From contig PYVH01000008.1 of assembly GCA_003030785.1 (NCBI GenBank), positions 1-57,222 of the forward strand: 57,222 nucleotides of DNA, written 5' to 3'. The notes under the pieces are model-generated. The model was not told where the DNA came from and searched no databases. It was given only the letters and a program-made list of their open reading frames with translations. The DNA is from Marinobacter sp. B9-2 (lineage in GTDB: Bacteria; Pseudomonadota; Gammaproteobacteria; Pseudomonadales; Oleiphilaceae). Of this stretch, positions 27,091 through 34,995 are shown one piece after another. Each line of letters starts with the position of its first letter. Position 1 is the stretch's first letter. The translations under genes were made by a program, and so were the position numbers.

Positions 27091-27157
27091 GTGTGTTCTC
27101 CTGAATACGCGTTGAATTCCTTTCACCATCGCGTAGGCAGAGAGACGGAGTGCCACC

Positions 27158-27243
27158 GTAGGTCGGATTAGCAAAGCGTAATCCGACAAAAGCGGCCCGG
27201 CGCAGACAGGGGTGTCGGATTACGCTTTGCTAAACCGACCTAC
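27158..27243. repeat. 31-bp inverted repeat in the nrdA leader
   Basis: Arms 27158-27188 (GTAGGTCGGATTAGCAAAGC and onward) and 27213-27243 are complementary apart from one or two bases, with a 24-bp GC-rich loop. It resembles the widespread palindromic intergenic unit of gammaproteobacteria. It sits between the riboswitch and the nrdA start and would form a long hairpin in the mRNA. Confidence 0.85.
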
Positions 27244-27274
27244 AGGTCTGGCTTGAGTCCGGTCTGCTCACCTT

Positions 27275-27460
27275 GAAACGCGAAGGTGCAGTTGTCTCCC
27301 TGGCAGGTCTTCGGACTCAGGGGCGTGAATCGTTTGATTCGGCCTCGCTCGGCGACTTCCCGGTATCAACCAGTGTCGTAATGCCGTGCTTGTTCCCCAA
27401 TACCGCTGCGCGTCAGTTCCGGATTCTCACCGGATTCCCGATACCAGAATGGCTGAGATG
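27275..27460 (-). ncRNA. Cobalamin (adenosylcobalamin) riboswitch upstream of nrdA
   Basis: On the minus strand the segment reads in order: ATCGGGAATCCGGTGAGAAT (conserved GGTGAGAATCC core), ACTGACGCGCAGCGGTA, the CACTG/CGGGAAG joining region, and the B12 box GAGTCCGAAGACCTGCC (27302-27318). This is the full AdoCbl aptamer order. It lies about 190 bases upstream of the nrdA start. Regulation of a class Ia reductase by B12 is known in actinobacteria. Here the leader continues with a 31-bp hairpin. The exact 5' and 3' boundaries are approximate. Confidence 0.9.
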
Positions 27461-27492
27461 ATCACACGTTGACCGAGTTGGTTACGCACTGA

Positions 27493-27540
27493 TCACTACA
27501 TCTGGTATTTGACCAAGGATGAAAACACTATATACGGGTA
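27493..27540. promoter_or_regulatory. Pair of NrdR-box-like sites upstream of the riboswitch
   Basis: Two 16-bp sites, 27493-27508 (TCACTACATCTGGTAT) and 27525-27540 (ACACTATATACGGGTA), each match the ACACTATATATAGTGT-type NrdR consensus at about 11 positions and are separated by 16 bp, the usual NrdR spacing. They lie where the nrdA promoter should be. The matches are imperfect. Confidence 0.6.
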
Positions 27541-27614
27541 GCTTTTACAGGACAAGGCACTTTCCGGTAAAACATCTGTCTGCAACGGAAACACCCTGAG
27601 AGAGGAGAAGTACT

Positions 27615-28346
27615 ATGGAGAAGGTCGGATACAGAACAACCTGGGGCCTGCTCCTCATTTCCTTAATGCTGTCTGCGCCCGCCAGTTCGCAAGAGACAGC
27701 ACTGACCCCCTTCTCCGAAATGCAGTCTCTCAATGACGGCTGGGAGTCCCTGGAATTCCCCAAGATCGACCAGCTCAGCCGTTATGAACTGACAACCGAA
27801 TACGGTCAGCAGGTCGTGCGGGCCACAACCGAAGGCGGAGCGTCGGGCCTTATCGCACGGGTAAGACTGGAGCCGGCCGATTCGCTGATTCTGCAATGGC
27901 GCTGGAAGGTCTCGAATGTGTTCGAGAAGGGCAATGCCCGGGAAAAATCCGGGGACGATTACCCCGCCAGAATCTACGTTGCCTTTGAGTTCCAGCCCGA
28001 CAAGGCCGGCTTTTTCGAGCGCGCAAAGCGCAAGACGGTTGAGGTGTTATTCGGTGAGTCTCTTCCGGGTAATGCCCTGAACTACATCTGGGCCAATACC
28101 CTGCCCGAGGGCGAGATTGTCCCCAATCCTTACACCGAGAAAACCATGATGATCGCCGTGAACTCCGGATCTGATAAGGTCGGGGAATGGGTCACGGTGG
28201 AACGCGATATCATGGCTGATTACCGGGAAGCATTTGGCGAGGAACCACCTCCGGTGGTGGGTATTGCCATTATGTCGGATTCAGACAACACCGGGGAAAA
28301 AGCGACCGCCTGGTACGGTGATATTCGCCTGAATCCCGATTCCTGA
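27615..28346 (+). CDS. DUF3047 family secreted protein
   Basis: The 243-residue protein starts with a signal peptide (LLLISLMLSAPASS, residues about 10-25) after a GAGAGGAG ribosome site. The mature part matches DUF3047: an N-terminal WESLEFPKI block, the LILQWRWKV strand, the DDYPARIYVAFEF motif, ALNYIWANTLP, and the ending TAWYGDIRLN. The fold is probably a jelly-roll-like beta sandwich; function is unknown. Convergent with the downstream binding-protein gene, 14 bases apart. Confidence 0.9.
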   Translation: MEKVGYRTTWGLLLISLMLSAPASSQETALTPFSEMQSLNDGWESLEFPKIDQLSRYELTTEYGQQVVRATTEGGASGLIARVRLEPADSLILQWRWKVSNVFEKGNAREKSGDDYPARIYVAFEFQPDKAGFFERAKRKTVEVLFGESLPGNALNYIWANTLPEGEIVPNPYTEKTMMIAVNSGSDKVGEWVTVERDIMADYREAFGEEPPPVVGIAIMSDSDNTGEKATAWYGDIRLNPDS

Positions 28347-28360
28347 GCCGCTTGGGCTTG

Positions 28361-29197
28361 CTATCGATATTTTTCGGGCAAGCCCGGTATCACAAAGCTC
28401 TCGCCAAACTTTCGGATCGGGGGTACTTCACCCTTTTCAGCCAAGCGGATATAGGCATCATCGAACTCTTCGCGCAGTATCGCTGCCCGGGGATTGGCAA
28501 GCGAAAACAGCCAGGCGAGATTCCTCAAACGGATCTCCGATTCACGAATCTTCGCATCTTCGGGCATTGAAAGGGTGTCCAGAACGGGATCTCGATGACC
28601 CAACAGATAATGCCCGCGACCAAGCTTGAGCATTTCCAAAGCCGCCCGATAGTTGGGTGCCTCGGTTACGTCAATCGAGGCCTCATCCTCCAGCCAGTAT
28701 AAAAGCCCGCCGTAGGTGTACCCGGCAATCGTGATTACTGTCTTGCCCTGCAGCTGATCAAAATGAAGGAGTGGTCCGGTTCCCTCCAGATACCACGCGC
28801 TAAGCTGGGTCGCTAAGGGACTTACCCAAGTCTCAAGAACCTCGCCGTTTAAGACAGGAACGTTAGTTGAACCTGGCCAGACGTCAATCTGACCGTTGCG
28901 CAGATACAGATAGACACGGCTGATGGGTAGGTAGAGAAATTGCGGCTGATAGCCTGCTTCGACTGCCACTTTTCGGGTAATCTCAATGAAAGTGCCCGCC
29001 GGACTGCCATCCGCTTTCTGATAGGTTATCGGTGGAAAGTCGACATAGGCAATGCGAAGAGGTTTGCCGGCTGTTTCCGGGTCAGCCAGAGTGCCCGTTG
29101 ATAGCAATAATCCTGCTAGCAAAATCCAAAGCCGGGCACTAAAAAAACGTTTGGCTGTATACATCGAGGAAAATTGGTCCGCGTAGTTTCTGGACAT
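28361..29197 (-). CDS. SBP_bac_3-type periplasmic binding protein, solitary
   Basis: The 278-residue secreted protein has a hydrophobic N-terminus (LWILLAGLLLSTGTLA) and a family 3 binding domain beginning LRIAYVDFPPITYQKADGSP, with the hinge segment GKTVITIAGYTYGGLLYW. Starts are uncertain: ATG at 29197 has a weak GGA five bases upstream, ATG at 29164 has no visible ribosome site but gives a tighter signal peptide. No permease or ATPase is nearby. It is the third lone binding protein in the window and is likely sensory or a remote transporter component. Confidence 0.75.
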   Translation of the reverse strand: MSRNYADQFSSMYTAKRFFSARLWILLAGLLLSTGTLADPETAGKPLRIAYVDFPPITYQKADGSPAGTFIEITRKVAVEAGYQPQFLYLPISRVYLYLRNGQIDVWPGSTNVPVLNGEVLETWVSPLATQLSAWYLEGTGPLLHFDQLQGKTVITIAGYTYGGLLYWLEDEASIDVTEAPNYRAALEMLKLGRGHYLLGHRDPVLDTLSMPEDAKIRESEIRLRNLAWLFSLANPRAAILREEFDDAYIRLAEKGEVPPIRKFGESFVIPGLPEKYR

Positions 29198-29288
29198 GGA
29201 ATCCGTATTGTTGGGGTCTGTTAAGGCAAAGATTAACAGACCCGTGCAAATCTGCACTGACACTGCCCGCAAAAATCCCGACAGAATG

Positions 29289-30794
29289 TCAAATATAGTT
29301 AATAACCATGTACAGACCAACGCCGCCCATTACCAGCATGTAGGGAAACGCCATCACCACCATCTTGCCGTAAGACAACCGAACCAGCGGCGCAATGGCA
29401 GAGGTCAGCAGGAACAGGAAAGCCGCCTGACCATTCGGGGTCGCCACACTGGGAAGATTGGTGCCGGTGTTGATGGCAACCGCCAGCTTCTGGAAATGCT
29501 CATAGCTGATTGCTCCGGCATCCAGTGCCTGCTTCACCTCACTGATATACACCGTGGCCACGAACACGTTATCGCTGATCATCGAGAGAACCCCGTTGGC
29601 AATAAAGAACATGCCCGGCTGACGGGCTTCAGGGAGCGACAGCACATAGTCAATGATGGGCTTGAACAGGTGCTGTTCGTGGATCACGGCAACCACCGCG
29701 AAAAACACCACCAGCAGGGAGGTAAACGGCAGGGATTCCTGGAAGGCCTTACCAATCTGGTGCTCGTCGGTGACCCCGGTAAACGAGGTAATCAGGATAA
29801 TCACCAACAGGCCAATCAGGCCGACCTCGGCCAGGTGAAAAGCCAGGCCTACCACGAGTATTGCAGCCGCAAATGCCTGCACCCAGAGTGCCGCCTGATC
29901 AGCCTTGGTACGCTTCGCCCGCTCGTTCTCCGCAAACTCCTCCAGTACCCGGCGCACGGGCTTGGGCAGGCGCCCGCCGTAGCCGAACCAGCGCAGCTTC
30001 TCCAGAGCCCAGCAGGTAAACAGCCCGGCCGCCAGCACCGGCACGCTCACCGGCGCCATGTGCAGGAAGAAACCGGCAAAATCCCAACCCACCACCTTGG
30101 CAATCAGCAGGTTCTGCGGCTCGCCCACCATGGTGGCCACACCACCCAGGGCTGTACCGATAGCGCCGTGCATCAACAGGCTGCGCAAAAAGGCCCGGAA
30201 GTTTTCCAGATCTTCCCGGTGCAGCTCGATTACTTCATCATCACTGCCGGCGTTGTGGTCCTTGTGCTGATAGCCCTTACCGGAAGCCACTTTGTGGTAA
30301 ACCGAGTAGAAGCCCACCGCTACGCTGATGATCACCGCGGTAACCGTCAGGGCATCCAGGAAGGCCGAAAGAATCGCTGCCGCGCTGCAGAACAGAAGAG
30401 ACAAAGCCGATTTGGAACGCACCCCCACCAGAATCTGGGTGAAGGTCACCAGTAGCAGTTCCTTCATGAAGTAGATGCCCGCCACCATGAACATCAGCAG
30501 CAGGATAACCGGGAAGTTGGTGAGCACTTCCAGATAGACCGCGTCCGGCGTGGTCAGGCCAATCAGCAGCGCCTCCACCGCCAGCAGGCCACCCGGGAGA
30601 AGGGGGTAACACTTCAGGGCCATGGCCAGGGTAAAAATAAACTCGGCAATCAGAAGCCAGCCGGCCGTGCCCGGCCCCAGGGTCCACATGACAATCGGGT
30701 TGGCAACAAGAAACAGCAGAATGACCTGCTTGTACCAGACGGGCGCCTTGCCAAGAAAATTGTGGGTAAAGCCAGAGATAACGGTATTGGGCAT
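29289..30794 (-). CDS. nhaB: Na+/H+ antiporter NhaB
   Basis: The 501-residue inner-membrane antiporter extrudes Na+ in exchange for protons; the length is near that of E. coli NhaB (513). About 12 membrane spans are seen, with the characteristic [20 protein letters not shown] block (residues about 215-240), [17 protein letters not shown] and the [16 protein letters not shown] near the C-terminus. The start at 30794 gives [18 protein letters not shown], the normal NhaB N-terminus; the open frame continues upstream without coding character. Fits a marine habitat. Confidence 0.95.
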   Translation of the reverse strand: MPNTVISGFTHNFLGKAPVWYKQVILLFLVANPIVMWTLGPGTAGWLLIAEFIFTLAMALKCYPLLPGGLLAVEALLIGLTTPDAVYLEVLTNFPVILLLMFMVAGIYFMKELLLVTFTQILVGVRSKSALSLLFCSAAAILSAFLDALTVTAVIISVAVGFYSVYHKVASGKGYQHKDHNAGSDDEVIELHREDLENFRAFLRSLLMHGAIGTALGGVATMVGEPQNLLIAKVVGWDFAGFFLHMAPVSVPVLAAGLFTCWALEKLRWFGYGGRLPKPVRRVLEEFAENERAKRTKADQAALWVQAFAAAILVVGLAFHLAEVGLIGLLVIILITSFTGVTDEHQIGKAFQESLPFTSLLVVFFAVVAVIHEQHLFKPIIDYVLSLPEARQPGMFFIANGVLSMISDNVFVATVYISEVKQALDAGAISYEHFQKLAVAINTGTNLPSVATPNGQAAFLFLLTSAIAPLVRLSYGKMVVMAFPYMLVMGGVGLYMVINYI

Positions 30795-31136
30795 TACGGA
30801 AATCTTCTGAGAAAACGGGTTATTGGTATTGTGTGCCAGCAAGCCCGCATCTTCCTTGATATTTACGTACCGGGGTATGGGCCAAAGGTACAAATTGAAG
30901 ACCGGATTTAGTCTTACTAACAAGAAAATGAGGAATTTGCGCTGATCAACACAGATATTTTCGTAATATTACTTAATCAACAGGGAGGCAGCGCAGGCAT
31001 TTTAACCGATTTGCGTGTCTGTGAGGTCGCTTTGTGAAAAAAATACACAAATGTTCTGACGGATGGGAACTGATGGGGCTCTATTGAAAGAAATTGGTTG
31101 GAGCTGGCGCGTCCCTGCGCCAAGAGGATAATTTAA
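30795..31136. other. 342-bp intergenic region upstream of nhaB
   Basis: No gene recognised. The region is AT-rich in the middle, with a 10-bp palindrome GTAATATTAC at 30963-30972 and a short TGGCGC/GCGCCA stem at 31105-31122 that may help end the TonB receptor transcript. The nhaB promoter should lie near 30850-30950; no -10/-35 pair is convincing. Confidence 0.5.
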
Positions 31137-33302
31137 TCAGAACCGGTAAGTAACCGAACCTGTGACTTCACGGCGGGTGCCGTAGGTGCCCGAGCTGTCG
31201 AAGGCCGTTGCCACGTATTTCTCGTCCAGCAGGTTCTGGGCATGCAGGCCTAGCGACACCTGGCCAATGTCGTAGGTAACAGCGGCATCCACCAGGGTTA
31301 CATCCGGTACTTCCAGGGCGGAATTGTCCGCGTTGAATGCCGCGCCAAAACTCTCGCCGATGTAACGCACGCCGGCGCCCAGACCCAGGCCATGCAGCAT
31401 ACCGCCCCGGAAGCTGTATTTGCCCCACAGCGCTGCTTCATGCTCCGGGGTGTATTCCAGCGGCTCGCCTTCTTCCACGGGGTTGCTGGCTTTGGTGATC
31501 TCGGCATCGGTGTAGGTATAGCTGGCAACCACATCGAGCGCCTGGAACACACGCGTGCGGGCTTCCATCTCAAGGCCCCGCGAGTTGGCCTCGCCCTTCT
31601 GCTCACTGGCAAAACTGGTTGGGTTGGTGGTCAGGTAGTCTTCCCGGGTCAGGTCGAACCAGGCCAGTGTGACCAACGTGTCCGTGCTGGGCTGGTACTT
31701 CACGCCCACCTCATATTGATGTGCGGTTTCCGGCTCGAACGGGTTGCCTGCCGCATCGGTACCTGTGGTGGGGAGAAACGACTCCATGTAGCTCACATAG
31801 GGTGCCAGGCCGTTGGCAAACTGATAGCTGACACCTGCACGACCGGTGAAGGCCTCGTCGTCACGGCTTGTAGTAGAAGCAAAGAGATTGTCGACGTTAG
31901 CCGAGCGAGCCACATCGTAACGACCACCTAAAGACACGGTCCAACGATCCAGGCGCACCTGATCCTGTACGTAGACTCCCGTCTGCTTGAGCTCACTGTT
32001 CTGATCCGACCCGAAAGGAGTGTCCGCAATCACTCCGCCGTACTCGGGTTGATAGATATCCAGGGGCATGGGATTAGCTTCGACATCACTAAAGAGTCTA
32101 CGCGAGGAAACATCGATGTCCTGGTGATCAAGGCCAATGAGCAAAGTATGGTCTGCGGCTCCGGTAGCAACGTTCACCTCCAGTTGGTTGTCCAGAGCAA
32201 GGCCATCAATACGGCCGTAACTCTCGTACCGTTGACGAGTGATCGTCCTGAGGTCTGGCTGCAGGCCACGGGTGTAGATACTTCGATCGTCTACATCATT
32301 CCGATAGTCACGAACGTTCTGTCGCACAAGTACCTGATCACTGATGCGATGTTCGAACTCATAGCCAATGGCACTTTCCCGACGCTCGTAAGAGTCGAAC
32401 CCGGGCTCTCCGGTAAAGCGATTATCCGGAATCTGGCCATTGGGATTCGGTTCGAGGGTTCCTTGCAATGGATAGCGCTGGGAGGGCTGGGTATCGTCAT
32501 ACTGCCAGTGCGCCAGCACCGTCACTCGGGTGTCATCTGTGGGTTGCCAAGTCAGGCTGGGGGCCAGGTACTTCCGGTCGTCGTTGACAAAATCCACCTG
32601 GGTTTCGCTGTCGCGAACCAGGCCAACGAGGCGAACGGCCAGGGTATCACTGTCATTCACCGCCCCACTGATATCAAACTGGCCCTGGACCAGATCGTTG
32701 GTACCAGCCTCAACGCGCACTTCTCGACGGGTGTCGAAAGTAGGACGTTTGGACACATAGTTCACCAACCCACCCGGGCCCGCTTGTCCGTACAGAACGG
32801 AAGAAGGCCCCTTGAGCACATCAATGCGCTCGGCGCCATAGGGCTCCAGGCTGTAACCGGCGGCAAAGCCGGGGTTCGCCAGTTTCAGGTTGTCACGAAA
32901 CAAGCCACTGGTGGCCACATCGAAGCCGCGTATTCTCAGAAACGTGGTGCGCGGCTCGAAACCAAAGGTCTCGCCTCGGGCGCCGGCTGTATAACGCAGA
33001 ACTTCGCCCAGGTTGGCCGCGTTCTGGTCCTCGATCTGATCCGCTGTGACTGTGGAAATGGACTGGGGCGTTTCAACCACGTTGGTGGTTGTTTTCGTGC
33101 CGGTAACGGTCGCCTCTGCGGTGTAGCCATCACTCGGTGCGGTGCCGCTCGGTTCGGCGGCATCTGCCGATACTTCAATGGCATCCAGCTCGGTAATATT
33201 CGCTTCCTGCGCGTACAGTATCGGGCTTGCCAGAACCCCGGCTATGGCCAAGGCCAGGCCGGACGGGAGTAAGTACTGGCGATTATCACGTAACGAATTC
33301 AT
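31137..33302 (-). CDS. TonB-dependent siderophore receptor
   Basis: The 721-residue outer-membrane receptor has a signal peptide (residues 1-31), a TonB-box region, a plug domain (about 65-190, with ETPQSISTVTADQIEDQNAA and TTFLRIRGFDV), and a 22-strand barrel ending in TYRF, whose terminal Phe is typical. The TIGR01783 siderophore-receptor style is clear and a hydroxamate ligand (ferrichrome/ferrioxamine type) is plausible. A Fur-like palindrome lies about 35-55 bases upstream. The AraC-type regulator upstream on the same strand is its likely activator. Confidence 0.93.
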   Translation of the reverse strand: MNSLRDNRQYLLPSGLALAIAGVLASPILYAQEANITELDAIEVSADAAEPSGTAPSDGYTAEATVTGTKTTTNVVETPQSISTVTADQIEDQNAANLGEVLRYTAGARGETFGFEPRTTFLRIRGFDVATSGLFRDNLKLANPGFAAGYSLEPYGAERIDVLKGPSSVLYGQAGPGGLVNYVSKRPTFDTRREVRVEAGTNDLVQGQFDISGAVNDSDTLAVRLVGLVRDSETQVDFVNDDRKYLAPSLTWQPTDDTRVTVLAHWQYDDTQPSQRYPLQGTLEPNPNGQIPDNRFTGEPGFDSYERRESAIGYEFEHRISDQVLVRQNVRDYRNDVDDRSIYTRGLQPDLRTITRQRYESYGRIDGLALDNQLEVNVATGAADHTLLIGLDHQDIDVSSRRLFSDVEANPMPLDIYQPEYGGVIADTPFGSDQNSELKQTGVYVQDQVRLDRWTVSLGGRYDVARSANVDNLFASTTSRDDEAFTGRAGVSYQFANGLAPYVSYMESFLPTTGTDAAGNPFEPETAHQYEVGVKYQPSTDTLVTLAWFDLTREDYLTTNPTSFASEQKGEANSRGLEMEARTRVFQALDVVASYTYTDAEITKASNPVEEGEPLEYTPEHEAALWGKYSFRGGMLHGLGLGAGVRYIGESFGAAFNADNSALEVPDVTLVDAAVTYDIGQVSLGLHAQNLLDEKYVATAFDSSGTYGTRREVTGSVTYRF

Positions 33303-33336
33303 TGATCAGCTCCAAACAACGCGCTTTACAGGCTTA

Positions 33337-33357
33337 AATGTAATGCGAATTATTGTC
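33337..33357. promoter_or_regulatory. Possible Fur box of the TonB receptor gene
   Basis: AATGTAATGCGAATTATTGTC resembles the degenerate Fur-box form (AATGCGAATTATT) common before siderophore receptors. It lies upstream of the receptor start in the 106-bp gap. The match is partial. Confidence 0.45.
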
Positions 33358-33408
33358 GTTTAGATCCGAGCTTTGGTATTCCAGAAGCCAAAAAACCTAT
33401 GCGCAATG

Positions 33409-34359
33409 CTATTTCTTGTGATTGGCCGCCCGTTGTCGGGGAGAAAAGCCGAACTCTCGGCGAAACGCCGTCGAAAAATTGGTCGCGTGGGTGTAACCCA
33501 CCCTGTTCGCGCTCTGTTCAACACTGAAGCCTTGCTCCAGATAATGCTTTGCCAACCGAAGTCGGCATTTTCTGAGATAGTCGAACACCGGCACTCCGTA
33601 CATCGCCCGGAATTTCGCTCGCAGGCCGCTTGGGCTCATGGCAGCCATCTGTGCGAGGTCCTTTAGGGTGTGGTCATGGTCCGGGGTGAACTCCAGATGC
33701 TGCCTTACGAGCTCAAGTCGCTGACGTTGCTGGACCGGAACCACCGGAGCATCCGGGGATTCATGCTCGTCGCCTGCCAGACCCAATCCGGCAAGCTGCA
33801 GTGCTAGGCCCTCCAAAACCAGGTTTTTCTGAACGCCCGTCATGGTGAGGCCCGCGTAGGTCTGTAATAGTTCCTTGAGCGCGGGAGGCACATTCCATTT
33901 ACTCAGGGGGACCCGAGGGAGCGTGGTCAGGCCATGTAAGCTCGGTGAGACATGCCCCAGGGTTGCGCCCCGGGGATCAAACGCAAGGGCAACAATTTCC
34001 AGATGCTGTTGCTCTGGCTGGTGGGCCTGCAATGGGTAGTCCGGATGCAGCTGCATGCTGACTGCAGTACCCGGCGTCAGTGCGTGTTCAACCGAGCCGA
34101 GGGTAAGTTCAACGATGCCATCCAGGACTACCAGCACCAGTAACGGTGCGTGACCACAGGAAACCGATTCGTAGCCCTCCAGCACTTCAAGTGAGGAAAA
34201 GGTAAACCGAAAACCCGATGCCAGGCCGTGTTCGGTAATCTCCCCCCGGGCAACACTATGGTCATCAGCACTGGGGTCGCCGTGGATGGCCGGGAACCGA
34301 AATTCAATGTCGTAAAGCTGCCCGAAGCGTTCGAAATCTGCCCGACTGAATGTGTGCAA
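33409..34359 (-). CDS. AraC-family transcriptional regulator, siderophore type
   Basis: The 316-residue regulator has a C-terminal double helix-turn-helix AraC domain (residues about 220-312) with LKDLAQMAAMSPSGLRAKF and the second helix FSVEQSANRVGYTHATNFS, ending FRREFGFSPRQ. The N-terminal half is a ligand-binding PchR-like region. The start is uncertain: a TTG at 34359 has AGAGGAT 5-7 bases upstream; a TTG at 34383 is also open and would add eight residues. The receptor gene downstream makes a siderophore-activated local regulator likely. Confidence 0.85.
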   Translation of the reverse strand: MHTFSRADFERFGQLYDIEFRFPAIHGDPSADDHSVARGEITEHGLASGFRFTFSSLEVLEGYESVSCGHAPLLVLVVLDGIVELTLGSVEHALTPGTAVSMQLHPDYPLQAHQPEQQHLEIVALAFDPRGATLGHVSPSLHGLTTLPRVPLSKWNVPPALKELLQTYAGLTMTGVQKNLVLEGLALQLAGLGLAGDEHESPDAPVVPVQQRQRLELVRQHLEFTPDHDHTLKDLAQMAAMSPSGLRAKFRAMYGVPVFDYLRKCRLRLAKHYLEQGFSVEQSANRVGYTHATNFSTAFRREFGFSPRQRAANHKK

Positions 34360-34423
34360 GCTATCCTCTCCGCGCCTCGTCAACCTGGTCTGCTGGCTAT
34401 GCCTCTATTCTCCAGTTATGAGA

Positions 34424-34894
34424 TCAGTGAAGCGTCCTCACCATGGTTACCCGTTTTCGTGGAACAAATGGTAAAGAGGGCCAGTTCAGGTAGTCAGCAA
34501 AGAATTCTGCATGCCTCGAAGGGTCGATAAGCACGGCAACGCATTCGTGGACGTCGCAACATCCCTCGATGGAGGCGTGATAGTCGGGTTGCTGCAAACA
34601 ATCCAGTGCCCGAAGGATGACTGCGTCCATACCGGCCCGGTCGCCGCGGTCGGACAGCGCCCGGGATACCAGAATGGCTGATAGAGTCAGCTCGATGTGC
34701 ATGCAGGATTCTTCTCTGGGGCTCTGAAGGCAGGCCAGGTCAAAGGCGCTGCCTGACAGGGAAATAACGTCCCGCCACTGCCCCTGCTCACTGCAGGCCT
34801 GGGCATTCTCCATCCAGAAAAGCCACAGGTCTTTGCGTTCTTCCTGTGGAAGCTCGGCGAATTGCTGACGGTGATTGGGGCATAGAAATTCCAT
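34424..34894 (-). CDS. Unknown Fur-box-associated protein
   Basis: The 156-residue soluble protein has no recognised domain. It is Cys-, Trp- and Glu-rich, with a helical character (YEERKDLWLFWMENAQACSE-like stretch near residues 17-40) suggesting a helical-repeat or alpha-solenoid fold, and a conserved-looking CCDVHECVAVLIDP near residue 112. ATG at 34894 follows AAGGAGAACGTG. A perfect 19-bp Fur box lies just upstream. The AraC gene follows about 65 bases later on the same strand, so this gene probably heads an iron-starvation operon. Confidence 0.65.
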   Translation of the reverse strand: MEFLCPNHRQQFAELPQEERKDLWLFWMENAQACSEQGQWRDVISLSGSAFDLACLQSPREESCMHIELTLSAILVSRALSDRGDRAGMDAVILRALDCLQQPDYHASIEGCCDVHECVAVLIDPSRHAEFFADYLNWPSLPFVPRKRVTMVRTLH

Positions 34895-34919
34895 CACGTT
34901 CTCCTTGTTTATTCACGGT

Positions 34920-34938
34920 AATGATAATAATTATCATT
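34920..34938. promoter_or_regulatory. Fur box
   Basis: AATGATAATAATTATCATT is a perfect 19-bp palindrome around a central A, matching the GATAAT-repeat Fur consensus. It lies about 25-45 bases upstream of the unknown gene at 34424-34894. Confidence 0.9.
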
Positions 34939-34995
34939 AACGGAAAATACAAGAAAACGTTTATCCCGTGATCAATGCCTCACGGAATCATGGAA

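Noticed and set aside
27273-27461. Small plus-strand ORF in the nrdA leader
   Set aside because: It overlaps the cobalamin riboswitch exactly; the conserved RNA elements on the opposite strand explain the sequence.
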